From Rhipicephalus microplus (taxonomy: Eukaryota > Arthropoda > Arachnida > Ixodida > Ixodidae): 64,000 nt of DNA. How positions within the stretch are numbered: the first letter of the stretch is position 1; each line of letters opens with the position of its first letter. The stretch lies in assembly GCF_043290135.1 (NCBI RefSeq), contig NC_134710.1:280745776-280809775 (forward strand), read 5' to 3'. Positions 24,171 to 35,214 of this stretch are shown here, piece after piece. A program made the translations under genes and the position numbers. The notes under the pieces are model-generated. The model worked only from the letters and a program-made list of their open reading frames with translations, had not been told where the DNA came from and made no database searches.

Positions 24171-26389
24171 GACTAAAGTTCTGTCTATAGTGAGTCCAGC
24201 AGTAAAAAATACCCGTGACAGCCGCGCGGTGCAGATGTAACGCCGGTAAGAGCAGGTGCAAAAACAAGAAAACAGAAAAAAAGGGGAGAGCCACCGTCTT
24301 TGTCGTGCCAGCTTGCAGGAGCCGGCATGAACTTACGCAGATTGGTTCAGCGATAACAAATGAGAGCCGCAAAAATAAAAAAGAAACGCCCCCCACCCTC
24401 CGCCTCACCAGCTCGGCGCCCGGCGCCGGCATCACGTTCACCGTCGCCTGCATGCCGAATCATTCGTGCGTCGCCGTTTCGTCCCGCTGTCTTGTGATGA
24501 TCGTTTTTTTACGAAATGATCTAGGACGGAAACATTTCCCAGTGCCTTATAGCACACTTTATTGAAGATATCATAAATCTCTTTGCATTTGGCTAAACTA
24601 GGTCGCAGTGTTTCTCTTTTGATTTCGATAAAAGAATACAAACAACTTTCCGTTCATCAGTTGTTGAGGTACAACATTGTGTCATGCTCTAAATAAAAGA
24701 GTACTAGTGCTTGCGCAACAACTTACCGAAACACTGACCTATGTATGTTGATGCTCGTGTTCTACGAAAGACGTTTAACTGGTGATTTCAGGAAAGCATG
24801 GCAAAAAACAAACAAACCGAAGGCAGCAAGACAGAGAAAGATCAAAATTGAAAATCGATTTGTTGATGTATGCTTAGCGGTTGCATAATTTGATGATAAA
24901 CATCAAGTGCAGAAGTCAGGTGCAGAAGTCAGCAGGAGAGCTATGTCACGGACATTTGCTCACTTTTTTGAATATTAAGTACAGACCTCATATTTCAGCA
25001 TGGATTTGTAACAGTGAACCAAAACCAAAACAACCAGTGTACTAATAGGAGATAAAGTATTAGCTTCGGAAATCTCTATTTCCTAAAATGTAACTGCATG
25101 CAGTAACAATAAATATTTCAGGGTTGTTTTGCACTATTTTTTGAAACCCACTGCAGGCGGACGTTTTCAAAAGAGTTGTGCAGAAGAATTTTTTATTTGA
25201 AGGGAAACTGACCTGTCCACCGAAACCAACCTGTATCACGTGCAATTATGTACGTGATAGTTGACCTTGGTGTGCATTTCGCCGTTCACTTGAACAACGG
25301 TGTGACGCTGGATAAAGTTAAAGGTAGCCAATCCCCATAAATGAGATCAGTTAAAAACTGAAACTGAGCGAAAACCGCTCTATTTTGCAAAATAATGCGC
25401 ATCAATTCTAAATGCATAAATAAGTAATCGTCGATATGCTAAAAAGGCACTGCTGCCCCAGCGTGCAGCTCACGGCAGTTCGCAAGTACGAAATGCAAGT
25501 GTTAGTGTAGGCATGCTAAAATACATATGCAACGATTCGTGCGTAAGCGCATTTTCTGTTCACACAGCTGAGAATAGGCTGATGTCACTGACACGCGTGA
25601 ACCTCCCGACACAAATCAGAGAAATTGCTCACAGCACACGCACGTGCAAGACATGCACGTATGTTTCGACAGCCGAACACAGCCTCGTCCGCGAATTAAG
25701 CACTAAAACGGCGCACAAACACACGTTAATCATTCTTGCTTATCGGCGCTCTACGAGCCGAAGTCGGAGCAGAAAGTGCTCACTTTTGTTGGCTAGAGTT
25801 CATGAAGCCCTACAAACTATTCGCTGATCACCTGCATGCATATGGCACAAAAACAGTTCAAACTTCCACCGACGGTTTGCAAAAAGCCACATAGTAGATA
25901 TATATCCCCCAAAAAACTCACAGCTTTGCCGATAAGGCGAAGAAATGAACGCGATAGCAGCGAATTGAAAAGGTCACGCGCAGGATTGAAAGCAGATGGA
26001 AACATGCCTCCAGTTCTCAACGCACAATTGACGCACGAAACCCACTCACAGGTACGGATGCACGCGAATAAGCGTCTCTTTGTTATTTTGCTGTGTCTAA
26101 AGAGCGCGCGCATTTCACAAAAGTAAACCGCAATGATTTCAGTGACCATTGTGCACCAGGTAACTACATCAGAATTGTTCCAGGTAGAGCCTGAGGCCAG
26201 CGAAGGCATACAACCTTCCCCTCCTCGCCGCCGCGAGATAAGGGCGAATGAAGGAGCGTCGCTCACTCACACGCCCTTATCTTACCGGGTAAAGCACGCG
26301 TAGGAGATTAGAGTGGGCGCCACCGCGCGATGTGGCATTGTTGTTTTGTTGTTCTGATGCAATGTCTTCTCTCGGGCACTTGACAGAAT
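24171..26389 (+). other. Unassigned spacer
   Basis: A GC-rich patch at about 24200-24490 and an otherwise AT-rich sequence. The block at 25560-26270 holds open frames on both strands, but none resembles a protein I know; it may be an interspersed repeat of unknown type. Nothing is called. Confidence 0.4.
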
Positions 26390-26660
26390 AGTGTCTACAG
26401 ACATTTGGCTGCTGTCGATACGTGCAAGAATGGATGCTAACAACTGTCTCTGGATGTCATACATGAACAGTCGCACAGGGTGTGGTGTAGCGTCTCTTCG
26501 CAGTGGCAGGCATCGCAGAGAGCGTTGCGGCCATTTCTAGCACAAAATAATAAGATTTCGTAAATGCAACTCCTAGCCATAAGCGATGAAGAAGGGTCGC
26601 TTCTGTTCGGTCGAGCCCAGTGGCCATGCGGAGAGCCATCACAGAGGACAAGTGGTGTTG
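26390..26660 (-). pseudogene. LINE ORF2 C-terminal fragment (RNase H to zinc-knuckle end)
   Basis: On the minus strand TLLHRLWLGVAFTKSY is followed after a frameshift by LCDACHCEETLHHTLCDC. This is the cysteine/histidine end found at the C terminus of I-type LINE ORF2 proteins in arthropods. Only about 90 codons remain. The clade is inferred by similarity of pattern. Confidence 0.65.
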
Positions 26661-26740
26661 ACGATTCGTCTCGTTGCTTGGTGGGAACCATAGTGAAAAC
26701 GTGATTATTGCAATCGCAATAAAAGACTCGCCTTCATGCG

Positions 26741-26815
26741 GTGGCGCTGTGGTGCAATGGGTAAGACATCTTCTTCACGTGTATGCGGTCCCGAGTTCGA
26801 TTCCAGAGCTGTGTG
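26741..26815 (+). repeat. tRNA-derived SINE head with Pol III boxes (not Ruka)
   Basis: A perfect box A consensus match (TGGTGCAATGG, 26750-26760) and box B match (GTTCGATTC, 26795-26803) sit at tRNA-like spacing. The ends do not pair into an acceptor stem, and the anticodon arm is poor. I therefore read it as a SINE head or tRNA relic. Its sequence differs from both the Ruka SINEs and the tRNA-Gly-like repeats at 3462 and 28477. Confidence 0.5.
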
Positions 26816-26955
26816 TGCTCTGCATGTTAATCTCGCAGATGCAGATGATTGTGATACTAATGGTTTTCTAATTTGCCTGTAGTCATAATACCCACCACAT
26901 TATCGGCGAGAAACCGCTCTTAAAAGTTTAAAATAAGGCTTTCTTTTCCACCACC

Positions 26956-27088
26956 GCAACAGGGCCGGCCGGCCTAAAGCCAGCCGGCCCTGTTGCCTGC
27001 GGTTAGGAAATGTATGGCCTGCAGTTATGTATGGCCTGCAGTTGTATGGCCTGCAGTTAGGAAATGTCATTCCTAACTGCAGGCCATA
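26956..27088 (+). repeat. Foldback cluster with two hairpins and a short tandem array
   Basis: The first hairpin has 18-bp arms at 26956-26973 and 26979-26996 (one mismatch, 5-base loop), rich in GGCC. A tandem series built on TATGGCCTGCAGTT follows (three units, 27013-27058). The second hairpin has perfect 19-bp arms at 27045-27063 and 27070-27088 with a 6-base loop, so the last tandem unit is re-read in inverted orientation. Confidence 0.9.
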
Positions 27089-28436
27089 TCTTGCCAAGAA
27101 AAATGTCACCTTAAATCTCGGCTGATCCTTGTCCCGGCTGTTCTGAAGGCCACTTCACATCAGGCCAGTTTCTCTGGGACACAGTTACGGAGCCGCATGA
27201 AAGCGGCGATAATTTGACATGATTTTCTGCTTGCAGGCCTGTAGTCTAGCCAGGGTTTGTCCAAGAGTGTACCAAGTGCACAAGACCTGACTAGAAGAAA
27301 CGGCGCCGTACGCGCTTGATAGTGAGGTACATGCCAAAGTGTCCAGTGGTGGGGTGTCGAAAATTTCCGTTAGGACACATTGCCACAAATGTTTAGACAC
27401 ATCAATCGGAAGGTCAGGCCCGCTATTTTATGGTGGTACGGGAGTACATTCATGCCGAGGGAAAGAAAATAAACTTCATCAGTGCGGTGATTTATTTATG
27501 ACGCTGAGAGCACGCCCAGCGACGTGTATATAAAGGTGCTGTAAACGAGAAAAATGAATGAGGCTTCGCCGTCAGTTGTCTCTGGCAGAAGTTATGGTCG
27601 AAAATAGAACAATGAGGGAAGATGTGTATCCTTCTGTTAACCGTGGTGTGCGAGAGTGCCAACTTCACATACTGTTAAACAGTTTCAAAGGACGAACAAC
27701 TAAAAATAGGGCCTGACATGAGTTTCTCGTGAAGTTGCACTTGCTTTACCTTCTGTACAATCACTTTATCAGAAAATCATCAACGTGCAAGTCCTTCGCT
27801 AAGTCCCAGATATTCCGTAATAAGCATAATGAAAGCGCTAGCTGAATTCTTTTGCAACTCTTGTACACCTAAATATTGATCCTTCCGACATGCTGAAGCA
27901 GAAAGAAACTACCTTCACAATATAATAGCAAACAATCAATCACAACGGCTTCGTATCCTATGCAATATAGATTCTGTTATCAGAAGTTCTGTATTACACA
28001 AACTAGAATGATCTGGTCGAGGGGCAAAAGCTCGCAAGGGCACTATTAGAGGAAGGAAGGCGAAACAGGCACAAACACACAAATATTTTATTTAGGGCAG
28101 AACCACAAATATGCGCATAATATCATTGAGAATTAGCAAACAATAATCCTAAAGAAAGTATCGGGGACGTCATTACTAGTAATTGTATAATAGAGTGGAA
28201 GAAAGAAGTGGACGAAAACAAGCGGGGCCACCAGCAGCGTCTGAACATGCGCCAAAATTTATTTTCGTCCACTTTTCTTTCTTCACATTTACATTAAAAT
28301 GACTTCAAAAGCATCCCCTATTCTTTACCTGGCATCATTGTCTGGAAGTCTTTATTTGTAATATTAGAGCGAAAGCTGTAAAACGAGGTGTGACGTCGTA
28401 TTTGTCGGCCGCCGCCGCCATTGTCCGTAACAACTC
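27089..28436 (+). other. Unassigned spacer before copy B
   Basis: A TATAAA occurs at about 27527 but no coding sequence follows it. I recognise no mobile-element motif. Confidence 0.4.
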
Positions 28437-28476
28437 TGGCGAAATAAAATAAAACCTAGTACCAAGGACAAATTGG

Positions 28477-28533
28477 GGTTCGAATCTAGGTTGGCTACGT
28501 GCCAGCCCAGTATTCCACCACTGAGGTATGCCG
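28477..28533 (-). repeat. tRNA-Gly-like SINE head (copy B)
   Basis: On the minus strand CTCAGTGGTGGAATACTGGG is followed by an anticodon-like CTGGCAC and box B-like ATTCGAACC. It is the counterpart of 3462-3520. The box B side is better preserved here. It is not a functional tRNA gene because no acceptor stem is visible. Confidence 0.5.
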
Positions 28534-29087
28534 TTTTTTTTCTTGTATGGTATTTAGTACAAATGTGGCTCATGTATATACATAGCGTACAACATACATA
28601 GGGTCAAGTCGACAAATGTACAATGAACGTTACAAAGTAACTCACACACAATACAATGTCTAAAAGGGTGTTTGAGTAGCACACTTCATGAATTCAGTAT
28701 ATCGTTCCGGCTGAAATTGCAGTTCGTCATAAAAGCCCCATAGCCACATAGTCATTTGCCCACAGTGGCATCGCGAGGACACAAATGGTTCCACATACCT
28801 ATAAGACGTTCATGTTTTCTATGAACTATGCATGCCCATTAACAACAGCATGTCAACTGGCATGCTATTGCATTTGGGTGGTACGAGATAACAGATGCTA
28901 TGAGAATTTAAATATAGACGTTTTTGAAGCCCTTTGCAGGAAGTCCAAGAAAACAATGGCGTCCTTACAACTAATAAAGCAATGTTCTATTCTTCCCGGA
29001 ACTTCGCTGAGGCAACAGGTAATACGAATATCCCTTTGGTGTTTAACCAGGTTTTTACAGGTATTGTTTCTGTATACACTTTGTGCA

Positions 29088-29088
<1 letters not shown>

Positions 29089-29144
<56 letters not shown>

Positions 29145-30385
29145 GTTTATTTTCCATCTTCGTGAAATACAGATGGGGGGATTGTAGAAAAAAAAGCCGT
29201 CTCCGGACAACTTGACCAGCCCACAACGCTGTGTATTTGGCCGTGTGGGAATATTAGTACAAATATTTGACATATAAATATAAATGCATATATACTCCTG
29301 CACTTTTACATAAGTACACAAAACAAACCACACAAACACGCATATATACATACAGGGGCATGCTAGTGTTTTAACATATTTCAACAAACATTTTCCTTTT
29401 GAAAGGCAACAAAATCTAAAAGTTTGAGTATTGCGCATGAATCTATGCAGAAACCACATGCATCCTTTTAAGATCTTTTAAAGAGGCCGTATTAAGATCA
29501 AACTGCGTCAATTTATAGCTGTTTATTAGTGCGGGTATTTTTACTGGAGCTTCTGTTTTCCGTAGTTTGAACGTGGTGTTGGTACTGACCTCTCTCCTAA
29601 GAGTCTGGTACCATAAATTGGAGTTTTTCTTTGAATTTAGGCAAGACTACGTAAGTTGTTTATGTTCCGATATTGATCTCTGTATATGTGGCTCAAACGA
29701 TATTGGTACAGATATATGCAGGGATCACGCCCGAGTTTTGAAGAAAGTTATTGTCGACGCTGTGTAAGAAACGTTGTATGCATTCCGGATATACTTTTTT
29801 TTTTGTAACAGAAAAATACATTCTAGATTATGGAGTGTTGCGTTACCCCATACCATTTGACAATAGTTTAAATGGGATTGAAAAAGTGAATTAGATTGTA
29901 AGAGTTTAACATATGTGGGAAGAATGTAGTATAAGCGACCTACTACCATTGTGATTTTGCTTGCTTTATTTAGGACGTAATTTCCATGATGATCCCATGA
30001 CGTGTTGGGAGGAATGATAACAGCCAAACATTTGAAATTTTCGGTAATTTCAATACTTCGGGAATGTAACATGTTGTCTTGATGTGGAGCTTTGCGCTTG
30101 TTCTTTGGCCTGAATATGTTTGCTGTTGTCTTCCCCACATTTATTTTCATTTTATTTAAAGCAGACCACTCCTCTAGATTTTTCATAACATTTTTACATT
30201 GTTTTGTTAGACCATCAATATCATTTCCAGTGAAAAATATGCTCGTGTCATTCCCGTAAACAATGAACTTTGCCTCAGGGCTAATATTGATCATATAGTT
30301 AAGATAGATAATAAAAAGTAGAGGCCCAAAGAAACTTCCTTGTAGCACTCCGCAATGAACAGATCTTAGCTTAAAAGTAAATGTC
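29089..30385 (-). mobile_element. 5'-truncated CR1/Jockey-type LINE with TAA-repeat tail
   Basis: The RT palm lies at the high-coordinate end and a run of TAA units at 29089-29143 forms the 3' tail on the minus strand. The empty site is visible in copy A at about 4056-4080: A reads from CACTTTT directly into TTTATTGGTGAA, whereas in B the element separates the equivalents. The element is therefore younger than the duplication. Clade assignment rests on the style of the RT and thumb sequence. Confidence 0.85.
29725..30385 (-). pseudogene. LINE reverse transcriptase palm and thumb fragment
   Basis: The fragment starts inside the palm with CGVLQGSFFGPLLFIIYLN, continues with IVYGNDTSIFF at the catalytic site (YADD expected, YGND found, so the Ala is changed while one Asp and its neighbour are shifted to Asn-Asp), then SWDHHGNYVLNKASK and SHLNYCQMVWG, which are thumb motifs of CR1/Jockey LINEs. 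The frame is open for 220 codons although 5'-truncated. It cannot act as a reverse transcriptase on its own. Confidence 0.85.
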
Positions 30386-30599
30386 TTGGTTATTGGTGAA
30401 ATCGGCAATTTCGTTACACGTATTGCACGTCATGACCAAAAAGTTCAATATATAGTGAGTGGTAAAGTGGGGCCGGAAAGAGCACATCCAGGACAGCAGA
30501 ATGTAGGTCTTTTCTTGAGCTAGAGAATGAATACTCAATGGAAAATCTGTCAGAAAACGCACTGATTCGTGTACTTCACCCATGAACCATTGCAGTTAA

Positions 30600-32400
30600 A
30601 GAGGTGATGAAAAAGTAGTAGGTACCACTAAAATTGGTGAGACAACTTCAAAATTCCCTTGCAAGAATGTTCTAAGCAACAGATGAGCATGGTCACGAAA
30701 ATAGGAAAAGCATTACACGACTTGTCTACTAGAGACATGTACCAACCCCAAGACTACCTGCTAAGACAGGTATAAAAACATTGTATCAATTCATTGCTTC
30801 ACGGGTTGACAACAATATAAAGGTAGCAAATATACGGTGAATTTCTGTATGTAGACCCTTGAACAACAAACTATTTGCAGTACGTAGAGTATTTTGTTGT
30901 CAGAAATAAATTTCTTGTTTTATTTCTGCCAAAAAAAGAAAGGTTATGAATAATAAACGTCAGAGCAAAGCGTTTTAGGGTGGGTATACTATCGTTATAA
31001 TAATGTGCACATGATCGAAACACATCTAATGAAGGCCTAGGTACTTTGGCGGAACACAAGACCAACCTATTTCCTGAACTGTTGTTTTTTTATATGTCCG
31101 TGGGCCGAACTACAATATATTTGTGCCCCTAAATTTTTTCCTAATTCTCCTATTGTTGACACCACAATTTTTATACTAGAATAATCTGTGCAAAAGGATG
31201 CTAGGTAATCCGCATACGCTAATACCTTTACCTCTTTCCATAAGCACTAAAACCATGGACGTTGTTAGATGAAAGTACAATTAAGCATAGTTTATCCAAG
31301 TAAAGAGCAAAAAGCATTGGCGACAAGGAACAGCCTCGTTTCACAGACGAGTAAACAAACAGGGGTTTTGAAAGATAGCTAGTAACAAATAAACTGGTTG
31401 AACATTTATTGTAGTGTCATTTTAGGCCTTTAAATATAGTAGAGTATTTTTGGCATGTTCGAAAAGAGAAAACAAAATAGTGTCCAACCTGATCAAAGGC
31501 TTACGCTACGTCTAGTTATAGTATTTCTAGTTGCCCATGTTACTGTGAACAATGTTCCAATACTGTGCGAGCAATGTTTACAATATTCTGCATTGAGCGA
31601 CCTTTCAGACCACAAGTCTGATTGGCACCATTATGTAGTGACATTGCAAATTGAAGTATGTTTGAAAGTGTCTCTGCAAAAAGTTTGTAGTTCACGTGGC
31701 ACAATGAAATTGGTCTGTAGTCATCAACGTGACGAAGGTTTTCTCCATCTGAGAACTTTGAGAGTACAACAGTGTTGCTTATAATAAAACAGCGAGTAAG
31801 CATCTCCACATTCAAAAGCAGTACCGAGCACTATAATGATTTCAAAGTTCTGTAAAACTCGTCAGATATTTTATCAAGCCCTGGTGGTTTCGACAGTGGT
31901 ACCTGTTCAACAACAAGTGCTATTTCGTCTATGGTGAGTGGCTCACTAACAGATTCACATTCTTTGTCAAGTGCCTGGCCGCGGTGGTCTAGTGGCTAAG
32001 GTACTCAGCTGCTGACCCACAGGTTGCGGATTCGAACCCCGGCTGCGGTGGCTGCATTTCAGATAGAACCGGACATGTTGTAGGCCCGTGTGCTCAGATT
32101 AGAGTGCACGTTAAAGAACCCAAGGTGGTAGAAATTTCCGGAGCCCTCCACTACGGCGTCTCTCATTTATATGGTGGCTTTGGGATGTTAAACCCCACAT
32201 AATAATCAATTGTTTGTCAAGTTAGAAGAGTTGCTAATGACCAAAACTTCGTACTGAACAAATCTTAGGAATAAGTTTCAAATTTTGGCATAAGTAAACT
32301 TCAATTATTGAGTAATATTTCTGCCAAGTAAAGTCCGGTATAAACTTGATTTTAGAGTTAGAATATTCATCGAGTAATGCTTGACGTGAGGGCTCCGCTG
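30600..32400 (-). mobile_element. L1/Tx1-like LINE fragment, decayed
   Basis: From the high end on the minus strand: an upstream linker, LTIDEIALVVEQ and KPPGLDKISDEFYR at about 31990-31870, then VDDYRPISLCHVNYKLFAE and NQTCGLKGRSMQNIVNIAR (31760-31560), KAFDQV, VKRGCSLSPMLFALYLDKL (about 31290-31350), and after a frameshift the catalytic box as YADY instead of YADD near 31210. These motifs are L1/Tx1-like and not I- or CR1-like. A Ruka SINE splits the element at 31973-32212. Ends are uncertain. Confidence 0.75.
31973..32212 (+). mobile_element. Ruka-type tRNA-derived SINE, full length
   Basis: The SINE has box A TGGTCTAGTGG and box B-like ATTCGAACC in a tRNA-like head, the conserved body with GTTAAAGAACCC and GGAGCCCTCCACTACGGCGT, and a short AT-rich tail. 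A perfect 10-bp target duplication TTTGTCAAGT flanks it (31963-31972 and 32213-32222). It was inserted into the L1-like LINE. Confidence 0.93.
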
Positions 32401-32666
32401 AGATAGAGAGATAAGCTCCTCTGAATGCGAAATACGAGTAATGCGGGATCCAACACGGACACCTCTTTAACGTAAAGCGTCATGCCTCTGGGGTGCATTT
32501 TTGGCGTTTTGAAATTCCGGCTGTATAGCGACCAGGGGCTTCGCGCTCAAATTCATATAGCCATGCCAGTGCTTGGGACATATTCGCAATCTTGACCTAT
32601 GTATGTTCGATGCTGGGAAAAGAATCGTATTTTATGAGTAATAAAGCGTTTTGGAACAGCAAAGGA

Positions 32667-32762
32667 TTGATCGATATGTTGGGTTTAACGTCCCAAACCC
32701 ACCATATGATTATGAGAGACGCCATATTGGAGGGCTCCGGAAATTTCGACTGCCCCTGGTTT
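32667..32762 (-). repeat. Ruka SINE, 3' fragment
   Basis: Only the tail-proximal part is present on the minus strand (GGGTTTAACGTCCCAAAC, GAGAGACGCC, GGAGGGCTCCGGAAATTTC). Similarity stops at about 32762, so the tRNA-like head is missing, which fits 5' truncation. Confidence 0.85.
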
Positions 32763-33162
32763 TGACTGCAAAGCAAAAACCAGGCGTCACATAATGCAAA
32801 TAGCGTAACGCGTGGTTCATCCAATGCACCAACCCATTACAGAAGCTTGTTTTTGATTATCTAATAACTGTGGCGCCTTCCTTCTCTCCTTCGCTTTGCT
32901 ATCATAGACAATGGCACGTACCCACTTTGGGGGATTGGCCAAGAATGCAACGTAGAGACTGGTAAATGTTATTTTAGGTAAGCTATGAAATTTAATACCA
33001 AAAATAAATAAATGAAAGGCAAATATACGAAGAATATTCAATTTAACTACAAGTAATATGCTTTTGAGTGGGTATTCCAGACTGCCATAATGACCTGACG
33101 GGAATAATTTTGAAAACTTAAGTTTTATTCTAACGAAAGGACTAATAATTTTAAGTACATGG

Positions 33163-34060
33163 TTAAAATGGTAATTGTTTAGTATTCATACTCAAATTAC
33201 ACACTGCATCAAAGGCATCCCTGTGGCAGAATCGCAAGCCTAAGGCACCGAAGCCTAAAATATTTTCCTCCAATAATATCAAGCCTAACTTTGTAAAAGG
33301 AGTAATTAGAAATTGAGCTCTGATACGAGAATATTTTGCACATGTGAAAAAGTAATGTGCGATGTGTTCCAGTTCTCCGCAGAATTGGCAGAAGGGTGAT
33401 GTTGTCTGACCAGCCCTGTACCTATATAAGCTTATTGAGATAACACGACATCGAAATCTGGTGATCATCACTTCTGATTGTCGAGAATGGCTTCACTGCA
33501 ATTTTCATGAATATTTTAGATGATTATATTTCGTCCACGTGGTTATTTCTTCAATCCTATTTGTATGGTTAGCTGATCTTCTAACCCTGATTGCGGTGAA
33601 CTGTTGTACCACCGGGAGAACCTGAATTATCGGGAGATGTAGGGAGGATCGGGCTAAGGCGTCGGCCACTTCATTTATGGTAACCCACAGTCACCTGGTA
33701 CCCATACTAACTTTAGGTACTTCAGCTGAGACGGAACTTAAAATCGTAAAGTCGTCATGCCCCGAGAGGTATAAGAAGTTGTAAGAGCTGTGCATACCGA
33801 GAGCAAATCAGTAATTATTATTGCTCTGTTCTTATTCCACGAAAGTTTTCGCAGTGCCACGGTGATAACACTAGCTCCGCCTCAAAAACAGGAGTGAAAT
33901 CGAATAGCCTCACAACAAATCACCAGCCAAGTGATCATGAGACTATTTCTACACCTGCACTTTTCTCATTCACCGAAGCATCTGTGGCTACTAGGTTACA
34001 TGTCTGCGTATGCTGTAAGAAATCTGCTAGCCTGTTCTCTAAAAATTTCCGGGATTGAAA
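33163..34060 (-). pseudogene. LINE RNase H domain and C-terminal zinc knuckle
   Basis: On the minus strand LVATDASVNEKSAG (first catalytic Asp of RNase H) near 33985 is followed by LKLVWVPGDCGLP and NEVADALARSS near 33650-33710, and by CQFCGELEHIAHYFFTCAKYSRIRAQF at about 33400-33310. This RNase H plus CCHC end is typical of I-type LINEs, so it is a different element from the L1-like piece next to it. Several stops and shifts are present. Confidence 0.75.
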
Positions 34061-35214
34061 TTTAGATTGTGGAGGAAAGATCTCATCGTATCTTATATTA
34101 GGATATGGTTTAAATTGTCAGATGCAACTACGTCACAAATGTTGACATTTATACTTTTCAGTTTCTTTCAGGCAAAATTCCTCATCGTCGTCAGCCAGTG
34201 CATGAATAACTTGAACAAATCTACTGCTAGTGTTTAGTGGATACAATACTTTATAAAAAAAACGACAAAAGTCACCTTAGCGAATGCTGCTCTACTACCC
34301 AAAAGTTATTAATAATAACGCCACAGTTAGTATCCAGCAAGTGTGCTTGCAGTGTTTGCCCAACGAGTGTTTAGAAAAGGCTCTTTAGGCCACTTTTCTC
34401 GCTTACGTTCTGACTGAGCTGTGCCTTCTCCGCAAGCCTCCCTTTTTTTCTAACAAATAAAACGAAGTCCTAAATTCACAACAATCCTTCCGGTATGTAT
34501 ATGAAATCACAAGCTGCATAGACACAACGTTACAAGGCTCGATGGAGTATAGCAAACAGAAAGCATCAAAGGAGCTGCGGAATTCTCTGTTATCAACCTT
34601 CTATTATTCCTCGAACATGGTGTTCACGCTGCTTACGAATATATACTCCTGAAGCCCCGCCTTCAATAAAATTGGTTTTCTGGCGGCACCTGCGTTCGTC
34701 TTATTTCGTGATGAAGCGTTCTCCTTAGCATTAATCACAAGAAATAGAACTTTCTAATAAAACTAGTCTCAGATTAAATGTTTTTAAATGACGAACATTG
34801 ATATAATTAGTTTTTGCTGTATAACTTCGTCGTATATTTCCTTTTTGTGAACCCAACCCAGTATTTTTTTACTTATTTCAAGTGGCGTAATTTCGAGTTT
34901 TTGTATGGCAGACAAGATAGTAACGCTGTTGTATATTGTTGCGCATAAGGACGAAGCAAACGAAGACTGGTGCACGTGCTTGGGGTTGCAAGTATCTAGA
35001 TGGAAAACGATGACGCTGAGAGTTCTGACCTGTTTTCCTTCCGTCTTTGTTACGTTAATCAATCAGTGATACCGGGCGTTAGTCAATCCAGTCGGCATCA
35101 CGATACTATTTCAGAGGTACGAACCGAGGTTCAAAACGCGTTTAAATCTGCCGAGGGCCAGACAAAACAACTGTTTCGCCAGTCGCAAACCGCAGGCTAT
35201 CATCATCATGTGAG

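Noticed and set aside
27013..27060. CRISPR-like short repeats
   Set aside because: The TATGGCCTGCAGTT units have almost no spacer and belong to a foldback structure in a eukaryotic genome.
27520..27535. TATA box of a host promoter
   Set aside because: No coding sequence or transcript-like feature follows, and AT-rich sequence gives many such matches.
28934..29215. Asn-run and Leu/Tyr-run open frames
   Set aside because: They translate the TAA-repeat tail of the LINE on either strand.
31973..32060. Possible tRNA genes at the Ruka heads (also at 49000-49085, 51380-51460, 55129-55210)
   Set aside because: They have Pol III boxes but no acceptor stem, and they are attached to a SINE body with target duplications.
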